From positions 1 through 54,997 of the forward strand of contig NZ_CAMYMD010000083.1 in the NCBI RefSeq assembly GCF_947259555.1: a DNA stretch of 54,997 nucleotides, read 5' to 3'. Every line of letters begins with the position of its first letter. Position 1 is the first letter of the stretch. A program made the translations under genes and the position numbers. Positions 17,322 through 25,107 of the stretch are shown piece after piece. The stretch comes from an uncultured Roseovarius sp. (GTDB lineage: Bacteria > Pseudomonadota > Alphaproteobacteria > Rhodobacterales > Rhodobacteraceae). The notes beneath the pieces were generated by a model. That model saw only the letters and a list, made by a program, of their open reading frames with translations. It made no database searches and was not told the DNA's origin.

Positions 17322-18151
17322 CTTGTCTGGTCCAGAAGGGCGCGGATTGCGGTGAGGGATTGGGTCTCATCGAGAAACGGCACGTGGCCCCGGTCAGGCA
17401 CGGTGGTGGCGATCATGTCGGGGCGGCGGTCCTGCATCTTTTGAAAGGTGTCCTTGCTCAGCAGGTCGGAATTGGCGCCCCGGATGGCGGCGAGGGGGGT
17501 GTCCTTCAGCGCATCGAAGAGCTGCCACAGGTCCGGGGCCTCGCCCGCACCGGCCTGACCGACGAGCGCGTCGCGCAGCCGTGCGTCATAGCGCAGGCCC
17601 AGCCCGCCGCCGGGCTTCTCAAAGAACATCGCCTCGGCCTGCGCGCGCCAGCGGGCCAGCGGCACGCCGTGAAAGGCGCGCGCGTTGACATGGGCCAGCG
17701 CACCGCCGGCGGCGTCGAGATCGGGCAGGTCGGGTGCGCGCCCGACATAATCCATGATCCGCTCGATGCCGATGGTCGTGACCTCGGGGCCGATATCGTT
17801 GAGCACCACGCCTGCGAGCCGGTCAGGGGCGGTGTGGCCGAGGGCCATGGCAATGAGACCGCCGCGCGAGGTGCCGATCAGGGTGACGCGGTCGATGCCG
17901 AGATGATCGAGCAACTCGACGGCATCCTGCGCCTCGCGCAGGATGTTGTAGGACATGAAATCGGGGGCGTGATCAGATTGCCCGCGCCCGCGATAATCCA
18001 TGCAGATCACCCGGTAGCCCGAGAGGTGCGGGGTGAGAAAGCTGAAATCCGCACTGTTGCGGGTGAGGCCCGCGAGACACAGGATCGCGTGGCCATGGCC
18101 TGCATCGGTGAAATAGAGCGACAGCCCGTCGGAGGTGGTGAAATGCGCCAT
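17318..18151 (-). CDS. Alpha/beta hydrolase
   Basis: A 277-residue alpha/beta-fold hydrolase with nucleophile elbow GTSRGG (LIGTSRGGLIAMALG), the DYRGRGQSD strand typical of the haloalkane dehalogenase / esterase group, and a C-terminal histidine in VPDRGHVPFLDE. The substrate is unknown. Its start touches the stop of the HAD gene upstream and its end overlaps the dehydratase start, so it is in the middle of a tightly coupled operon. Confidence 0.88.
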   Translation of the reverse strand: MAHFTTSDGLSLYFTDAGHGHAILCLAGLTRNSADFSFLTPHLSGYRVICMDYRGRGQSDHAPDFMSYNILREAQDAVELLDHLGIDRVTLIGTSRGGLIAMALGHTAPDRLAGVVLNDIGPEVTTIGIERIMDYVGRAPDLPDLDAAGGALAHVNARAFHGVPLARWRAQAEAMFFEKPGGGLGLRYDARLRDALVGQAGAGEAPDLWQLFDALKDTPLAAIRGANSDLLSKDTFQKMQDRRPDMIATTVPDRGHVPFLDETQSLTAIRALLDQTR

Positions 18152-18837
18152 CAGCCGCGCGCCAGATCGGGAATGCCGGAGAGGTCGGTCAGCTGCCGGT
18201 CGGGGGCGGCGGGCAGGCGGTCCACGGGATCGCCCGCGCGGTTGACCCAGACGGTGTTGAAGCCATACCCGGCGGCGGCGCAGGCGTCCCAGCCGTTGGA
18301 GGAGACAAAGAGCACCTCTTCGGGGGCGCAGCCGAAGCGTTGCCCGACAAGGTCATAGACCACGCGGGCGGGCTTGAAGATACCAACGCTCTCGACCGAG
18401 AGCACATCATCGAGGAGCGCGCCGATGCCCGCCGATTTCACCGCCCCGTCAAGCATGTCGGGCGCGCCGTTGGACAGGATCGCGGTGTGCTGGCCGGCCT
18501 CCTTGAGGGCTTTGAGCATGGCGGGCACCTCCGGGTAGGCCTCCAGTTCCCAGTAGAGTTGCAGCAGGCGTTCGCGCAGCTCGGCGTCATCGCCCAGACC
18601 TTCGGCCTCGAGCGCCCAGTCGAGCCCGTCCTGCGTGACCTGCCAGAAGCCCACATGCTCGCCCGTCACGGCGCGCAGCCAGGTGTATTGCAACTGCTTG
18701 AGCCGCCATTTCTCGGCGATGGCCGGCCAGTGGCGGGCGAAGGTCTCGCGCCCCGGCTCGGACGCGGCGCTGCGCGCGGCGGCGGCCACGTCGAAGAGCG
18801 TGCCATAGGCGTCGAAAATGCAGGTGGTGATCGGCAT
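18151..18837 (-). CDS. Haloacid dehalogenase type II (HAD superfamily)
   Basis: A 228-residue HAD enzyme of the L-2-haloacid dehalogenase group, which replaces halogen at C2 of a short acid by hydroxyl. Motif I is FDAYGTLFDV, motif II is LSNGAPDML, motif III lysine is in SVGIFKPARVVYDL, and FVSSNGWDACAA is the type II signature. The start ATG at 18837 was chosen because the protein then begins directly with the motif I strand. It is the first gene of the - strand catabolic run. About 225 nt separate it from the divergent FKBP gene; I see no clear operator there. Confidence 0.92.
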   Translation of the reverse strand: MPITTCIFDAYGTLFDVAAAARSAASEPGRETFARHWPAIAEKWRLKQLQYTWLRAVTGEHVGFWQVTQDGLDWALEAEGLGDDAELRERLLQLYWELEAYPEVPAMLKALKEAGQHTAILSNGAPDMLDGAVKSAGIGALLDDVLSVESVGIFKPARVVYDLVGQRFGCAPEEVLFVSSNGWDACAAAGYGFNTVWVNRAGDPVDRLPAAPDRQLTDLSGIPDLARG

Positions 18838-19062
18838 GGTATCCCCTCTTGGGTGCGAGTGCGGGCGGTTTCGCGCGCAGACTGGCATGGACGGGGCGGG
18901 GGGGAAAGGCCTCATGCGCACACGGCAAAGTGAGCGGCCAAGGATCGGTTTGCAAATCCGGCTATGGGCGGTTACGATTCGCGCCAGCCACACAAGCACC
19001 CGCGCGACCGGCGCGGCCTTGCAAACTCACCCTCCCCAATATCCTAACAGATTGGAACAGCC

Positions 19063-19491
19063 ATGACGCAAGTCAAATCGGGCGATACGGTCCGCATTCA
19101 TTATACCGGTACCCTCACGGACGGTCAGACATTCGATTCCAGCGAAGGCCGCGACCCGCTGGAGTTTACCGTTGGGTCCGGTCAGATCATCCCCGGTCTC
19201 GATGCCGCGATGGAAGGCATGGCCGTCGGCGAGAAAAAGACCGTCGAAGTGCCGGCCGATCAGGCCTATGGACATCCCGATCCGAGCGCGCATCAGGCTG
19301 TGCCGCGCGCCGAGATTCCTGAGGATATTCCGCTCGATCTGGGCACCCAGTTGCAGGTGCAGACGCCGCAGGGGCAAGTGATGCCGGTGACCGTGGTCGA
19401 GGTGACCGAGGAGCAGGTCGTACTCGATGCCAATCACCCGCTGGCGGGCAAGGATCTGACCTTTGCCATCGAGCTGGTGGATATCACCTGA
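19063..19491 (+). CDS. FKBP-type peptidyl-prolyl cis-trans isomerase (SlyD-like)
   Basis: A 142-residue protein-folding helper. The FKBP half-domains (VKSGDTVRIHYTGTLTDGQTFDSS at the start; LAGKDLTFAIELVDIT at the end) flank an insert-in-flap chaperone domain (about 70-125), as in SlyD. GQIIPGLDAAMEGMAVGEKK is the active-site region. There is no metal-binding His/Cys tail of the E. coli type and no signal peptide, so it is cytoplasmic. It is monocistronic, followed by a hairpin. Confidence 0.94.
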   Translation: MTQVKSGDTVRIHYTGTLTDGQTFDSSEGRDPLEFTVGSGQIIPGLDAAMEGMAVGEKKTVEVPADQAYGHPDPSAHQAVPRAEIPEDIPLDLGTQLQVQTPQGQVMPVTVVEVTEEQVVLDANHPLAGKDLTFAIELVDIT

Positions 19492-19520
19492 TCCCGCTTG
19501 CAGGTTTGAAAGAGTGCGCG

Positions 19521-19540
19521 CGCCGGGCCTTGTCCCGGCG
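19521..19540 (+). terminator. Possible terminator after the FKBP gene
   Basis: A perfect 7-bp GC hairpin (CGCCGGG, loop CCTTGT, CCCGGCG) about 30 nt after the stop. The following run is only moderately T-rich, so efficiency is doubtful. Confidence 0.45.
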
Positions 19541-19581
19541 TGTTGCGTTTCGTGGGTGGCCTTTTGCTGTCGTTGGCGTGA

Positions 19582-19723
19582 GCCGCGCATCGACGGGCCG
19601 CGGTACGGCGTTCCAACGCCTGTTCGGCAGAATTTTATCTCTGCAAAGTCGGGAAAACATCCACGCGATGCGCAGGTTGCAGCCAAATCGCCGTGCCGTC
19701 GGGGCGGCCCGTCGATGCGCGGC
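19582..19723. repeat. Small repeat element C with 19-bp perfect terminal inverted repeats
   Basis: A 142-bp element in the 420-bp gap between the FKBP and fasciclin genes. The ends are GCCGCGCATCGACGGGCCG (19582-19600) and its exact reverse complement (19705-19723). The interior on the - strand has GGCGATTTG and an AT-richer middle at the same relative places as element A, so it looks like a diverged member of that family with different ends. No gene is seen in the rest of the gap. Confidence 0.65.
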
Positions 19724-19913
19724 GGCCTTCGGCCTTGATTCCGCGCCGGGACTGCTGATCGAACGGCAGGTCAAGGCCATTTCCGACGCAATCAACACCG
19801 CTCGAACACTGACGCGCATAAAATCTGAAACTCTTTCGCCCCCCGTGTCGTGCCTTCCCCTGACCCTCGGCCATACCGCCGGGGGCATTGGTATCCAACC
19901 GAGGAGACACGAC

Positions 19914-20474
19914 ATGACATCCAAGACAATTTTCGCAGCCACCGGCGCGCTTGCCCTGACCGCCACCATGGCGCTTGCGGCGATGGATAACCCGATGGTC
20001 GGCGGGGCGGAGATGTATCCCGAGCGGAACATCATCGAGAATGCCGTCAATTCTGCCGATCACGAAACGCTGGTCGCGGCGGTCAAGGCCGCTGGCCTCG
20101 TCGAGACGCTGCAGGGCGAGGGGCCGTTTACCGTGTTCGCGCCCACCGATGCCGCCTTCGGCATGCTCAAGGACGGCGCCGTCGAGGCGCTGCTCGAGCC
20201 CGAAGCCAAGAAACAGCTGACCCAGATCCTGACCTGCCACGTCGTTGGCGCCGATGCGATGGCCATGGCGATCAAGGGCATGATCGACGATGATGGCGGC
20301 ATGCATATCGTGCCGACGCTCGGCGGTTGCGAGCTCAAGGCGACCTATTCGGGCGACAAGATCATGCTCGAGGACGAGCGCGGGCGCGTGATCAACGTCA
20401 CCATCGCCGATGTGAAACAGTCAAACGGCGTGATTCACGTGGTCGATCGGGTGATCCTGCCGCCGCGTCCCTGA
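19914..20474 (+). CDS. Secreted fasciclin (FAS1) domain protein
   Basis: A 186-residue exported protein. A signal peptide (ALALTATMALAA) is followed by one FAS1 domain (about 38-185) with the conserved H1 and H2 boxes, TVFAPTDAAFGML and NGVIHVVDRVILPP. FAS1 proteins mediate adhesion or surface interactions. The ATG at 19914 follows a strong GAGGAG site and begins the signal peptide; frames reaching farther upstream run through repeat C and are not credible. Confidence 0.9.
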   Translation: MTSKTIFAATGALALTATMALAAMDNPMVGGAEMYPERNIIENAVNSADHETLVAAVKAAGLVETLQGEGPFTVFAPTDAAFGMLKDGAVEALLEPEAKKQLTQILTCHVVGADAMAMAIKGMIDDDGGMHIVPTLGGCELKATYSGDKIMLEDERGRVINVTIADVKQSNGVIHVVDRVILPPRP

Positions 20475-20507
20475 TCGCGAGCCAAATCCACAAGGCCCAT
20501 TACCCGG

Positions 20508-20534
20508 ACGGGGTGGCGCGCAGCGCCGCCCCGT
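20508..20534 (+). terminator. Hairpin terminator between convergent genes
   Basis: ACGGGGTGGCGC pairs with GCGCCGCCCCGT around a GCA loop (one T-G pair) and is followed by TTTT on the + strand. It lies 33 nt after the fasciclin stop and immediately after the end of the Crp/Fnr gene on the other strand. Confidence 0.65.
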
Positions 20535-20536
20535 TT

Positions 20537-21190
20537 TCACGCGTCGAGGCTGGCCAACTCGCCCAGGGTCTCGGCATCGAGAATACGCACCACGCCCCGA
20601 TCCAGCGCCACGATCCCGCGCCGCGCCAGCGCATCGAGACGCCGCGAGACCACCTCGCGCGCGGTGCCGATCATCACCGCGATCTCGGCATGGGTCGCCT
20701 TTAGCGTATCGCCCTCGGCGCGCTCCAGCAGGCATTGCGCCAGCCGCGTCTCGATCCGTTGAAAGGCGACGCGATCCAGCAGGTGCATCATGGATTGCAG
20801 GCGCTGCGCGAAGGCGGCGAAGACGAATTTGCGGAACACGTCCGAGAGATCCATCAGGTGCAGGAAGGCGTCGCGCGGCACCAGCACCAGTTCGCTGTCG
20901 CGGCTCGCGACCGCCTCGCCGGAATAGTCCTCGCCGCCCATCAGCCCGAGGGTGGACTGCACGCAGCTTTGCCCCGGCTCCACCGCGTAGAGCAGCATCT
21001 CGCGCCCTGACGCGCCGGTCAGGAACACCTCGACCCGGCCTTCGAGCACGATCACGAACCCCTTGACCGTCTCGCCGGGGTGAAACAACACTTGCCCCGC
21101 GGGCACGCGCATCGGGATCAGCCGGTCGAGCAGGGCCACCGCGTCGGGCTCCAGCACGGGCAGGCCGGGGGCGCGCGCCACCCAGCCCAT
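20537..21190 (-). CDS. Crp/Fnr-family transcriptional regulator
   Basis: A 217-residue DNA-binding regulator. An N-terminal cyclic-nucleotide-type beta-barrel (about 25-130; VPAGQVLFHPGETVKGFVIVLEGRVEVF) is joined by a dimer helix to a C-terminal winged helix (about 150-215), whose recognition helix reads GTAREVVSRRLDAL, as in Crp/Fnr. I see no Cys set for an Fnr iron-sulfur cluster, so it probably senses another effector. Its start shares a base with the end of mmsB, so it may be co-transcribed with the valine genes. That link is inference. Confidence 0.9.
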   Translation of the reverse strand: MGWVARAPGLPVLEPDAVALLDRLIPMRVPAGQVLFHPGETVKGFVIVLEGRVEVFLTGASGREMLLYAVEPGQSCVQSTLGLMGGEDYSGEAVASRDSELVLVPRDAFLHLMDLSDVFRKFVFAAFAQRLQSMMHLLDRVAFQRIETRLAQCLLERAEGDTLKATHAEIAVMIGTAREVVSRRLDALARRGIVALDRGVVRILDAETLGELASLDA

Positions 21191-22062
21191 CAGCCGCGTC
21201 CGCGCGTCTCGAATCGCGGCAGCATGGCCGAGAAATCACGACCCTTGCCGTCTTCTTTCTCGACGAAGTCCGCATAGAGATCACAGGCCGCGCGGCCTAT
21301 CGGCGTGTCGGCATCGACGGCCTCGGCGGCCTGCTGCGACAGCCGCAGATCCTTGAGCATCAGGTCGGCGGCAAAGCCCGGTTGATAGCCGTTATCGGCG
21401 GGTGATTTGGGGCCGATGCCGGGGGCCGGGCAATAGGCGTTCATCGACCAGCTATAACCCGAGGAGGTCGAGACCACGTCGAACATCGCCTGCCGCTCCA
21501 GCCCCAGCTTGTCGGCCAAGGCAAAGGCCTCGCAGGTGGCGATCATGGTCGCCCCAAGGATCATGTTGTTGCAGATCTTGGCCGCCTGCCCGTTGCCGGA
21601 TGGGCCGCAATGAACCGCCTTTTGCCCCATGATGTCAAAGAGTTCCTTGGCGATATTGAACCCCGCCTCGTCGCCGCCCACCATGAAGGTCAGCGTGCCG
21701 CCCGCTGCGCCGCCGACGCCGCCCGACACCGGTGCATCGAGCGCCGAAAGCCCTGCGGCCTGCGCCTGCGCGGCGACGTCGCGCGCGCTTTCGACATCGA
21801 CGGTCGAGCAGTCGAGTAGCACCGTGCCCGTCCCCATCGCCGGGATTATCTCATCCGCCACCTTACGCAGGATGTCGCCATTGGGCAGCATCGTGATCAC
21901 CACGCGGGCCTCTTTGGCCGCGGCAGCGGCGCTGCCTGCCATGCGCAGGCCCTCGATCTTGACGTCGGCCATGTCAAAGCCCGTCACCTCATGCCCGGCC
22001 TTGGCCAGATTGGCCGCCATTGGCCCGCCCATATTGCCCAGCCCGATGAACCCGATCTTCAT
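21190..22062 (-). CDS. mmsB: 3-hydroxyisobutyrate dehydrogenase
   Basis: Oxidises 3-hydroxyisobutyrate to methylmalonate semialdehyde in valine breakdown with NAD. The Rossmann motif FIGLGNMGGPMAANLAKAGH is at residues 4-23, the substrate loop is DAPVSGGVGGA, and the catalytic lysine is in GNGQAAKICNN. Its 290 residues are typical. The ATG at 22062 was chosen because it begins the Rossmann strand and overlaps the stop of the upstream hydrolase by 4 nt. Confidence 0.94.
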   Translation of the reverse strand: MKIGFIGLGNMGGPMAANLAKAGHEVTGFDMADVKIEGLRMAGSAAAAAKEARVVITMLPNGDILRKVADEIIPAMGTGTVLLDCSTVDVESARDVAAQAQAAGLSALDAPVSGGVGGAAGGTLTFMVGGDEAGFNIAKELFDIMGQKAVHCGPSGNGQAAKICNNMILGATMIATCEAFALADKLGLERQAMFDVVSTSSGYSWSMNAYCPAPGIGPKSPADNGYQPGFAADLMLKDLRLSQQAAEAVDADTPIGRAACDLYADFVEKEDGKGRDFSAMLPRFETRGRG

Positions 22063-23111
22063 GTCACTCCCTCCCTTTCGAATGTCAGCGCGTCCGCCCC
22101 GAGGGGCGTCAGCATGGATGCGACCGCCGTGCCCGGCAGGCTGTCCAGCGCGTGTTGCCAATGCGGATCACGGTCCTTGTCGATGATCGCGGCGCGAATG
22201 CCCTCCAGGAAATCGCCCGTGTCCATCGCACGATAGGTGAAACGGTATTCAAGGCCAAGCGCGCGGCGGATATCCGCGCCGGGGCCGCGCAGCCGGTGGA
22301 CCATCTCGACCGCGCAGGCCATCGACAGCGGCGAGCCGCGCGACATCGCCTTGAGCGCCTTGGCGGTGAAGTCGCTGTCCTCGGCGCGCAGGGAATTGAC
22401 GATATCGCCCAGACGTTCGCCGCCGAAATGTGCGGCGACCTGTGGCTCAAAACTGCGCAGACTGCCGGTCGGAGGCGTCTCTGTGGCGGCGTCGATCACC
22501 GCCGGATCACCCGTTTCAACCAGCGCTGCGATCAAGTCTTTCCACGTCAGCTGCGGCACGTAAACATCTGCAAAACCGCCATATATCGCATCCTCCGGCC
22601 CCATGCGCGTGCCGGTGGTCCCCAGATACTCCCCCATCCGCACCGGTGCCCGCGCCAGCAAGAGCGAGCCGCCCACATCCGGCACCAGCCCAATGCCGCA
22701 TTCGGGCATCGCCACTTGCGTGCTTTCGCAGGTGACGCGGTGCGACCCGTGGCACGAGATGCCCACGCCACCGCCCATGACAAAGCCCTGCATCAGCGCC
22801 ACATAGGGTTTCGGATATTCGGCGATCTTGGCATTCAGACGATATTCATCGGCCCAGAACCGCCGCCCATAGGCGAAATCCCCGGCACGGCCGGTGTCGT
22901 AAAGCTGCTGAATGTCGCCGCCCGCGCAAAACGCCTTGTCGCCCTCGGCGTCGATCAGCACCAGCGCCACCTCCGGGTCGTCGCGCCAGTCATCAAGCGC
23001 GGCCTCGATGGCCATCGCCATGTCGTAACTCAACGCGTTCAAGGCCTTGGGCCGGGTCAGGGTGATGCGCCCGGCGCGGCCGTCCTTGCGAATATGGATA
23101 TCACCGCTCAT
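22059..23111 (-). CDS. 3-hydroxyisobutyryl-CoA hydrolase (enoyl-CoA hydratase/isomerase family)
   Basis: A 350-residue crotonase-fold enzyme that releases CoA from 3-hydroxyisobutyryl-CoA. The length, the oxyanion-hole segment CAGGDIQQLYDTG, the segment QGFVMGGGVGISCHGSHRV and the catalytic-Glu region MPECGIGLVPDVGGS match HIBCH rather than short enoyl-CoA hydratases. It lies between an acyl-CoA dehydrogenase and mmsB with 4-nt overlaps on both sides, which gives the order of steps in valine catabolism. Confidence 0.93.
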   Translation of the reverse strand: MSGDIHIRKDGRAGRITLTRPKALNALSYDMAMAIEAALDDWRDDPEVALVLIDAEGDKAFCAGGDIQQLYDTGRAGDFAYGRRFWADEYRLNAKIAEYPKPYVALMQGFVMGGGVGISCHGSHRVTCESTQVAMPECGIGLVPDVGGSLLLARAPVRMGEYLGTTGTRMGPEDAIYGGFADVYVPQLTWKDLIAALVETGDPAVIDAATETPPTGSLRSFEPQVAAHFGGERLGDIVNSLRAEDSDFTAKALKAMSRGSPLSMACAVEMVHRLRGPGADIRRALGLEYRFTYRAMDTGDFLEGIRAAIIDKDRDPHWQHALDSLPGTAVASMLTPLGADALTFEREGVT

Positions 23112-24253
23112 TGGTCTGCCAGCATCTGCCGCGCCACGATCAGGCGCATGATCTCGTTGGTGCCTTCGAGGATTTCATGCACGCGCAGGTCGCGCACCAG
23201 TTTCTCGATCCCGTAATCGGCGAGGTAGCCATAGCCACCATGCAGTTGCAGGCACTGGTTGACGATGCGGCTGCCTGCCTCGGTTACGAACGTCTTGGCC
23301 ATGGCGCAGAACTTGGGGGCGTCGGGTGCCTCATGGTCCAGCTTCCACGCCGCCTGCCGCAGAAAGGTGCGGGCGGCCTGCAACTCGATCTCCATGTCGG
23401 CAAGGCGGAATTGCAGGCCCTGAAACTGGTCGATCGGTTTGCCAAAGGCCTTGCGCTCGGCCATGTAACTCAGCGTCATGGTGAGTGCCTGCTGTGCGGC
23501 GCCCAGGGAACAGGCCGCGATATTGAGCCGTCCGCCATCCAGCCCGTTCATCGCATATGTGAAACCTTTCCCCTCTTCACCGACCAAATCATGTGCGGAA
23601 ATGTTGCAATTGTCAAACTGCACCTGTCGCGTCGGCTGGCTGCGCCAGCCCATTTTATCCTCCAACCCGCCATAGCTGAGGCCCTTTGTGCCGTCCTCGA
23701 CATAGACCGTCGAGATCCCCTTGGGGCCGTCGCCGCCGGTGCGCACCATCACCACGTAGGCGTCTGAATACCCGCCGCCGGAGATGAATGCCTTGGTGCC
23801 GTTGAGGGTGTAGCCCTCATTGGTGCGCTCGGCGCGGGTCTTGAGGGCGGCCGCGTCCGAGCCAGAGCCGGGTTCGGTCAGGCAATAGGACAGCACCGTC
23901 TCCATCGTCATCGCCTTGGGCAGCACCCGCGCCTTTATGTCGTCCGACCCGAACTTGTCGATCATCTTGGCGCACATGTTGTGGATCGACAGAAACGCCG
24001 CGACCGACGGGCAGGCCATCGACAGCGCCTCGAAGACCAGCGTCGCATCGAGCCGCGACAGCCCTGCGCCGCCCGACTCCTCGCTCACGTATAGCCCGCC
24101 AAACCCGAGGGCGGCGATCTCGGGCCACAGCTCCTTGGGAATGGTGCCGTCGCGCTCCCACGCGCGGGCATGCGGCGCGATGCGGTCCTGTCCAAAGGCA
24201 TGGGCCATGTCGAAAATGGCGGTCTGTTCCTCGCTGAGGGCAAAGTCCATCAC
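23108..24253 (-). CDS. Acyl-CoA dehydrogenase, probably isobutyryl-CoA dehydrogenase
   Basis: A 381-residue FAD enzyme that forms methacrylyl-CoA from isobutyryl-CoA with electrons passed to ETF. Family signs are CLTEPGSGSDAAALKTRA, the FAD/dimer region QFQGLQFRLADMEIELQAAR and the C-terminal QLHGGYGYLADYGIEKLVRDLR followed by ILEGTNEIMRLIV, where the Glu of EGTNE is the usual catalytic base of this subgroup. The operon partners make isobutyryl-CoA the likely substrate. The prophage end lies about 75-80 bp before its start. Confidence 0.92.
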   Translation of the reverse strand: MMDFALSEEQTAIFDMAHAFGQDRIAPHARAWERDGTIPKELWPEIAALGFGGLYVSEESGGAGLSRLDATLVFEALSMACPSVAAFLSIHNMCAKMIDKFGSDDIKARVLPKAMTMETVLSYCLTEPGSGSDAAALKTRAERTNEGYTLNGTKAFISGGGYSDAYVVMVRTGGDGPKGISTVYVEDGTKGLSYGGLEDKMGWRSQPTRQVQFDNCNISAHDLVGEEGKGFTYAMNGLDGGRLNIAACSLGAAQQALTMTLSYMAERKAFGKPIDQFQGLQFRLADMEIELQAARTFLRQAAWKLDHEAPDAPKFCAMAKTFVTEAGSRIVNQCLQLHGGYGYLADYGIEKLVRDLRVHEILEGTNEIMRLIVARQMLADQ

Positions 24254-24306
24254 GGGCTCCTGTTCGCTGAAATGAACGCTTGTTTAATTAGCAACTATTG
24301 CAGAAC

Positions 24307-24323
24307 TGTTGCAAGGCGCAACA
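24307..24323. promoter_or_regulatory. Palindrome in the leader of the valine operon
   Basis: TGTTGCAAGGCGCAACA is a 6-bp inverted repeat (TGTTGC, GCAACA) with a 5-nt centre, about 55-70 bp before the acyl-CoA dehydrogenase start. It could be an operator. It abuts the probable phage end, so part of the original site may have been separated by the insertion. Confidence 0.35.
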
Positions 24324-24327
24324 CCCT

Positions 24328-24378
24328 TGTAGCGTGACACCGAAGTTTACAGTGAATTACAGTGAAGATTACAGCAAC
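24328..24378. repeat. Candidate phage right end with transposase-type repeats
   Basis: Going from the host into the phage, TGTAGCGTGACACC (TG at 24328; another TG at 24335) is followed by two exact tandem copies of TTACAGTGAA (24347-24356, 24357-24366) and a third partial TTACAG at 24369. Mu-type ends start with TG and carry several short transposase-binding repeats. The exact terminal base is a guess. Confidence 0.5.
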
Positions 24379-24409
24379 CGATTTTTAAAGAACGGGTACT
24401 GCAGGGCCC

Positions 24410-24426
24410 TTTAACGGGCCGTTAAA
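24410..24426. repeat. Palindrome at the end of the last phage gene
   Basis: TTTAACGGGCCGTTAAA is a perfect 7-bp inverted repeat with a 3-nt centre. It covers the stop codon of the last phage gene. It may act as a weak transcription end or protein site; there is no clear T tract. Confidence 0.4.
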
Positions 24427-24787
24427 ACCGTGCCGCCAGGTCGGTCACCCCGGCGGGCACATCCGGCCAGACCGGATTGTCGCCGGTCTCGATGGCATCC
24501 CGGCATTCGGCCTGCATCGCAGCGACCCACCCCTTCCACGCCTGGGCCAGCATCAAATCACCGTCGCGCAGACCCGACACCGTAAGCGCGTCCGCGCGTG
24601 CCGCGCCATCGAGCATGGCCGCCGTGAACACAATGCCTGCCTGCGCGATGTTCATTTGCGTGGTCTCGGACCCGACCGAGAGAATGCGGTCGCGACACTC
24701 AGCCTTGATCATTGCCGCGCGCTTGGCGCTTGCCTGTGCGGCCCTATGCTCGGGTGTGATAATTTGCGTGAAATCAATCAGCGGCAT
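24422..24787 (-). CDS. Hypothetical phage protein, last gene of the prophage
   Basis: A 121-residue, mostly helical, Ala-rich protein beginning MPLIDFTQIITPEHRAAQA. No family is recognised with confidence. Its position behind the tail-fiber genes suggests a tail-fiber-associated or chaperone role. The ATG at 24787 was chosen because it overlaps the stop of the preceding gene (24774). It lies about 45 bp from the putative phage end. Confidence 0.65.
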   Translation of the reverse strand: MPLIDFTQIITPEHRAAQASAKRAAMIKAECRDRILSVGSETTQMNIAQAGIVFTAAMLDGAARADALTVSGLRDGDLMLAQAWKGWVAAMQAECRDAIETGDNPVWPDVPAGVTDLAARF

Positions 24788-25097
24788 TGTCGGTCTCCAT
24801 GTCATAGGGCGGCAGGCTCACCGGACCATCCTCGGTGAGTGTGATTGCGTCGGCGGATCGCGTCTCGTGAGGGGTATTCGCGCCAAACGGCAACAGTACC
24901 CCGTGAAAATGCAAAACGCCCCCGATCCGCTCGACGGGACCGGTGATAAACTCGCTATCCACGGCCTCCGGAGGCAGGGTTGCCCCCTCGGGTAGAGGCG
25001 CAAAGTCATAATCCGCGCCGTTGATCGTGAGGACGTCGCCAGAGCGGGTCAGCGTGAGCCGCGTGTTGTGGCGAGTTGGTATCAAATTGATGTTCAT
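24774..25097 (-). CDS. Hypothetical phage protein near tail fiber
   Basis: A 107-residue acidic protein, rich in beta-strand-like segments (TLTRSGDVLTINGADYDFAPLPEG, FITGPVERIGGVLHFHGVLLPF). No family recognised. It starts 11 nt after the tail-fiber gene and overlaps the next small gene by 14 nt. A role in fiber folding or attachment is a guess from position. Confidence 0.65.
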   Translation of the reverse strand: MNINLIPTRHNTRLTLTRSGDVLTINGADYDFAPLPEGATLPPEAVDSEFITGPVERIGGVLHFHGVLLPFGANTPHETRSADAITLTEDGPVSLPPYDMETDNAAD

Positions 25098-25107
25098 GAG
25101 AGTGTTC

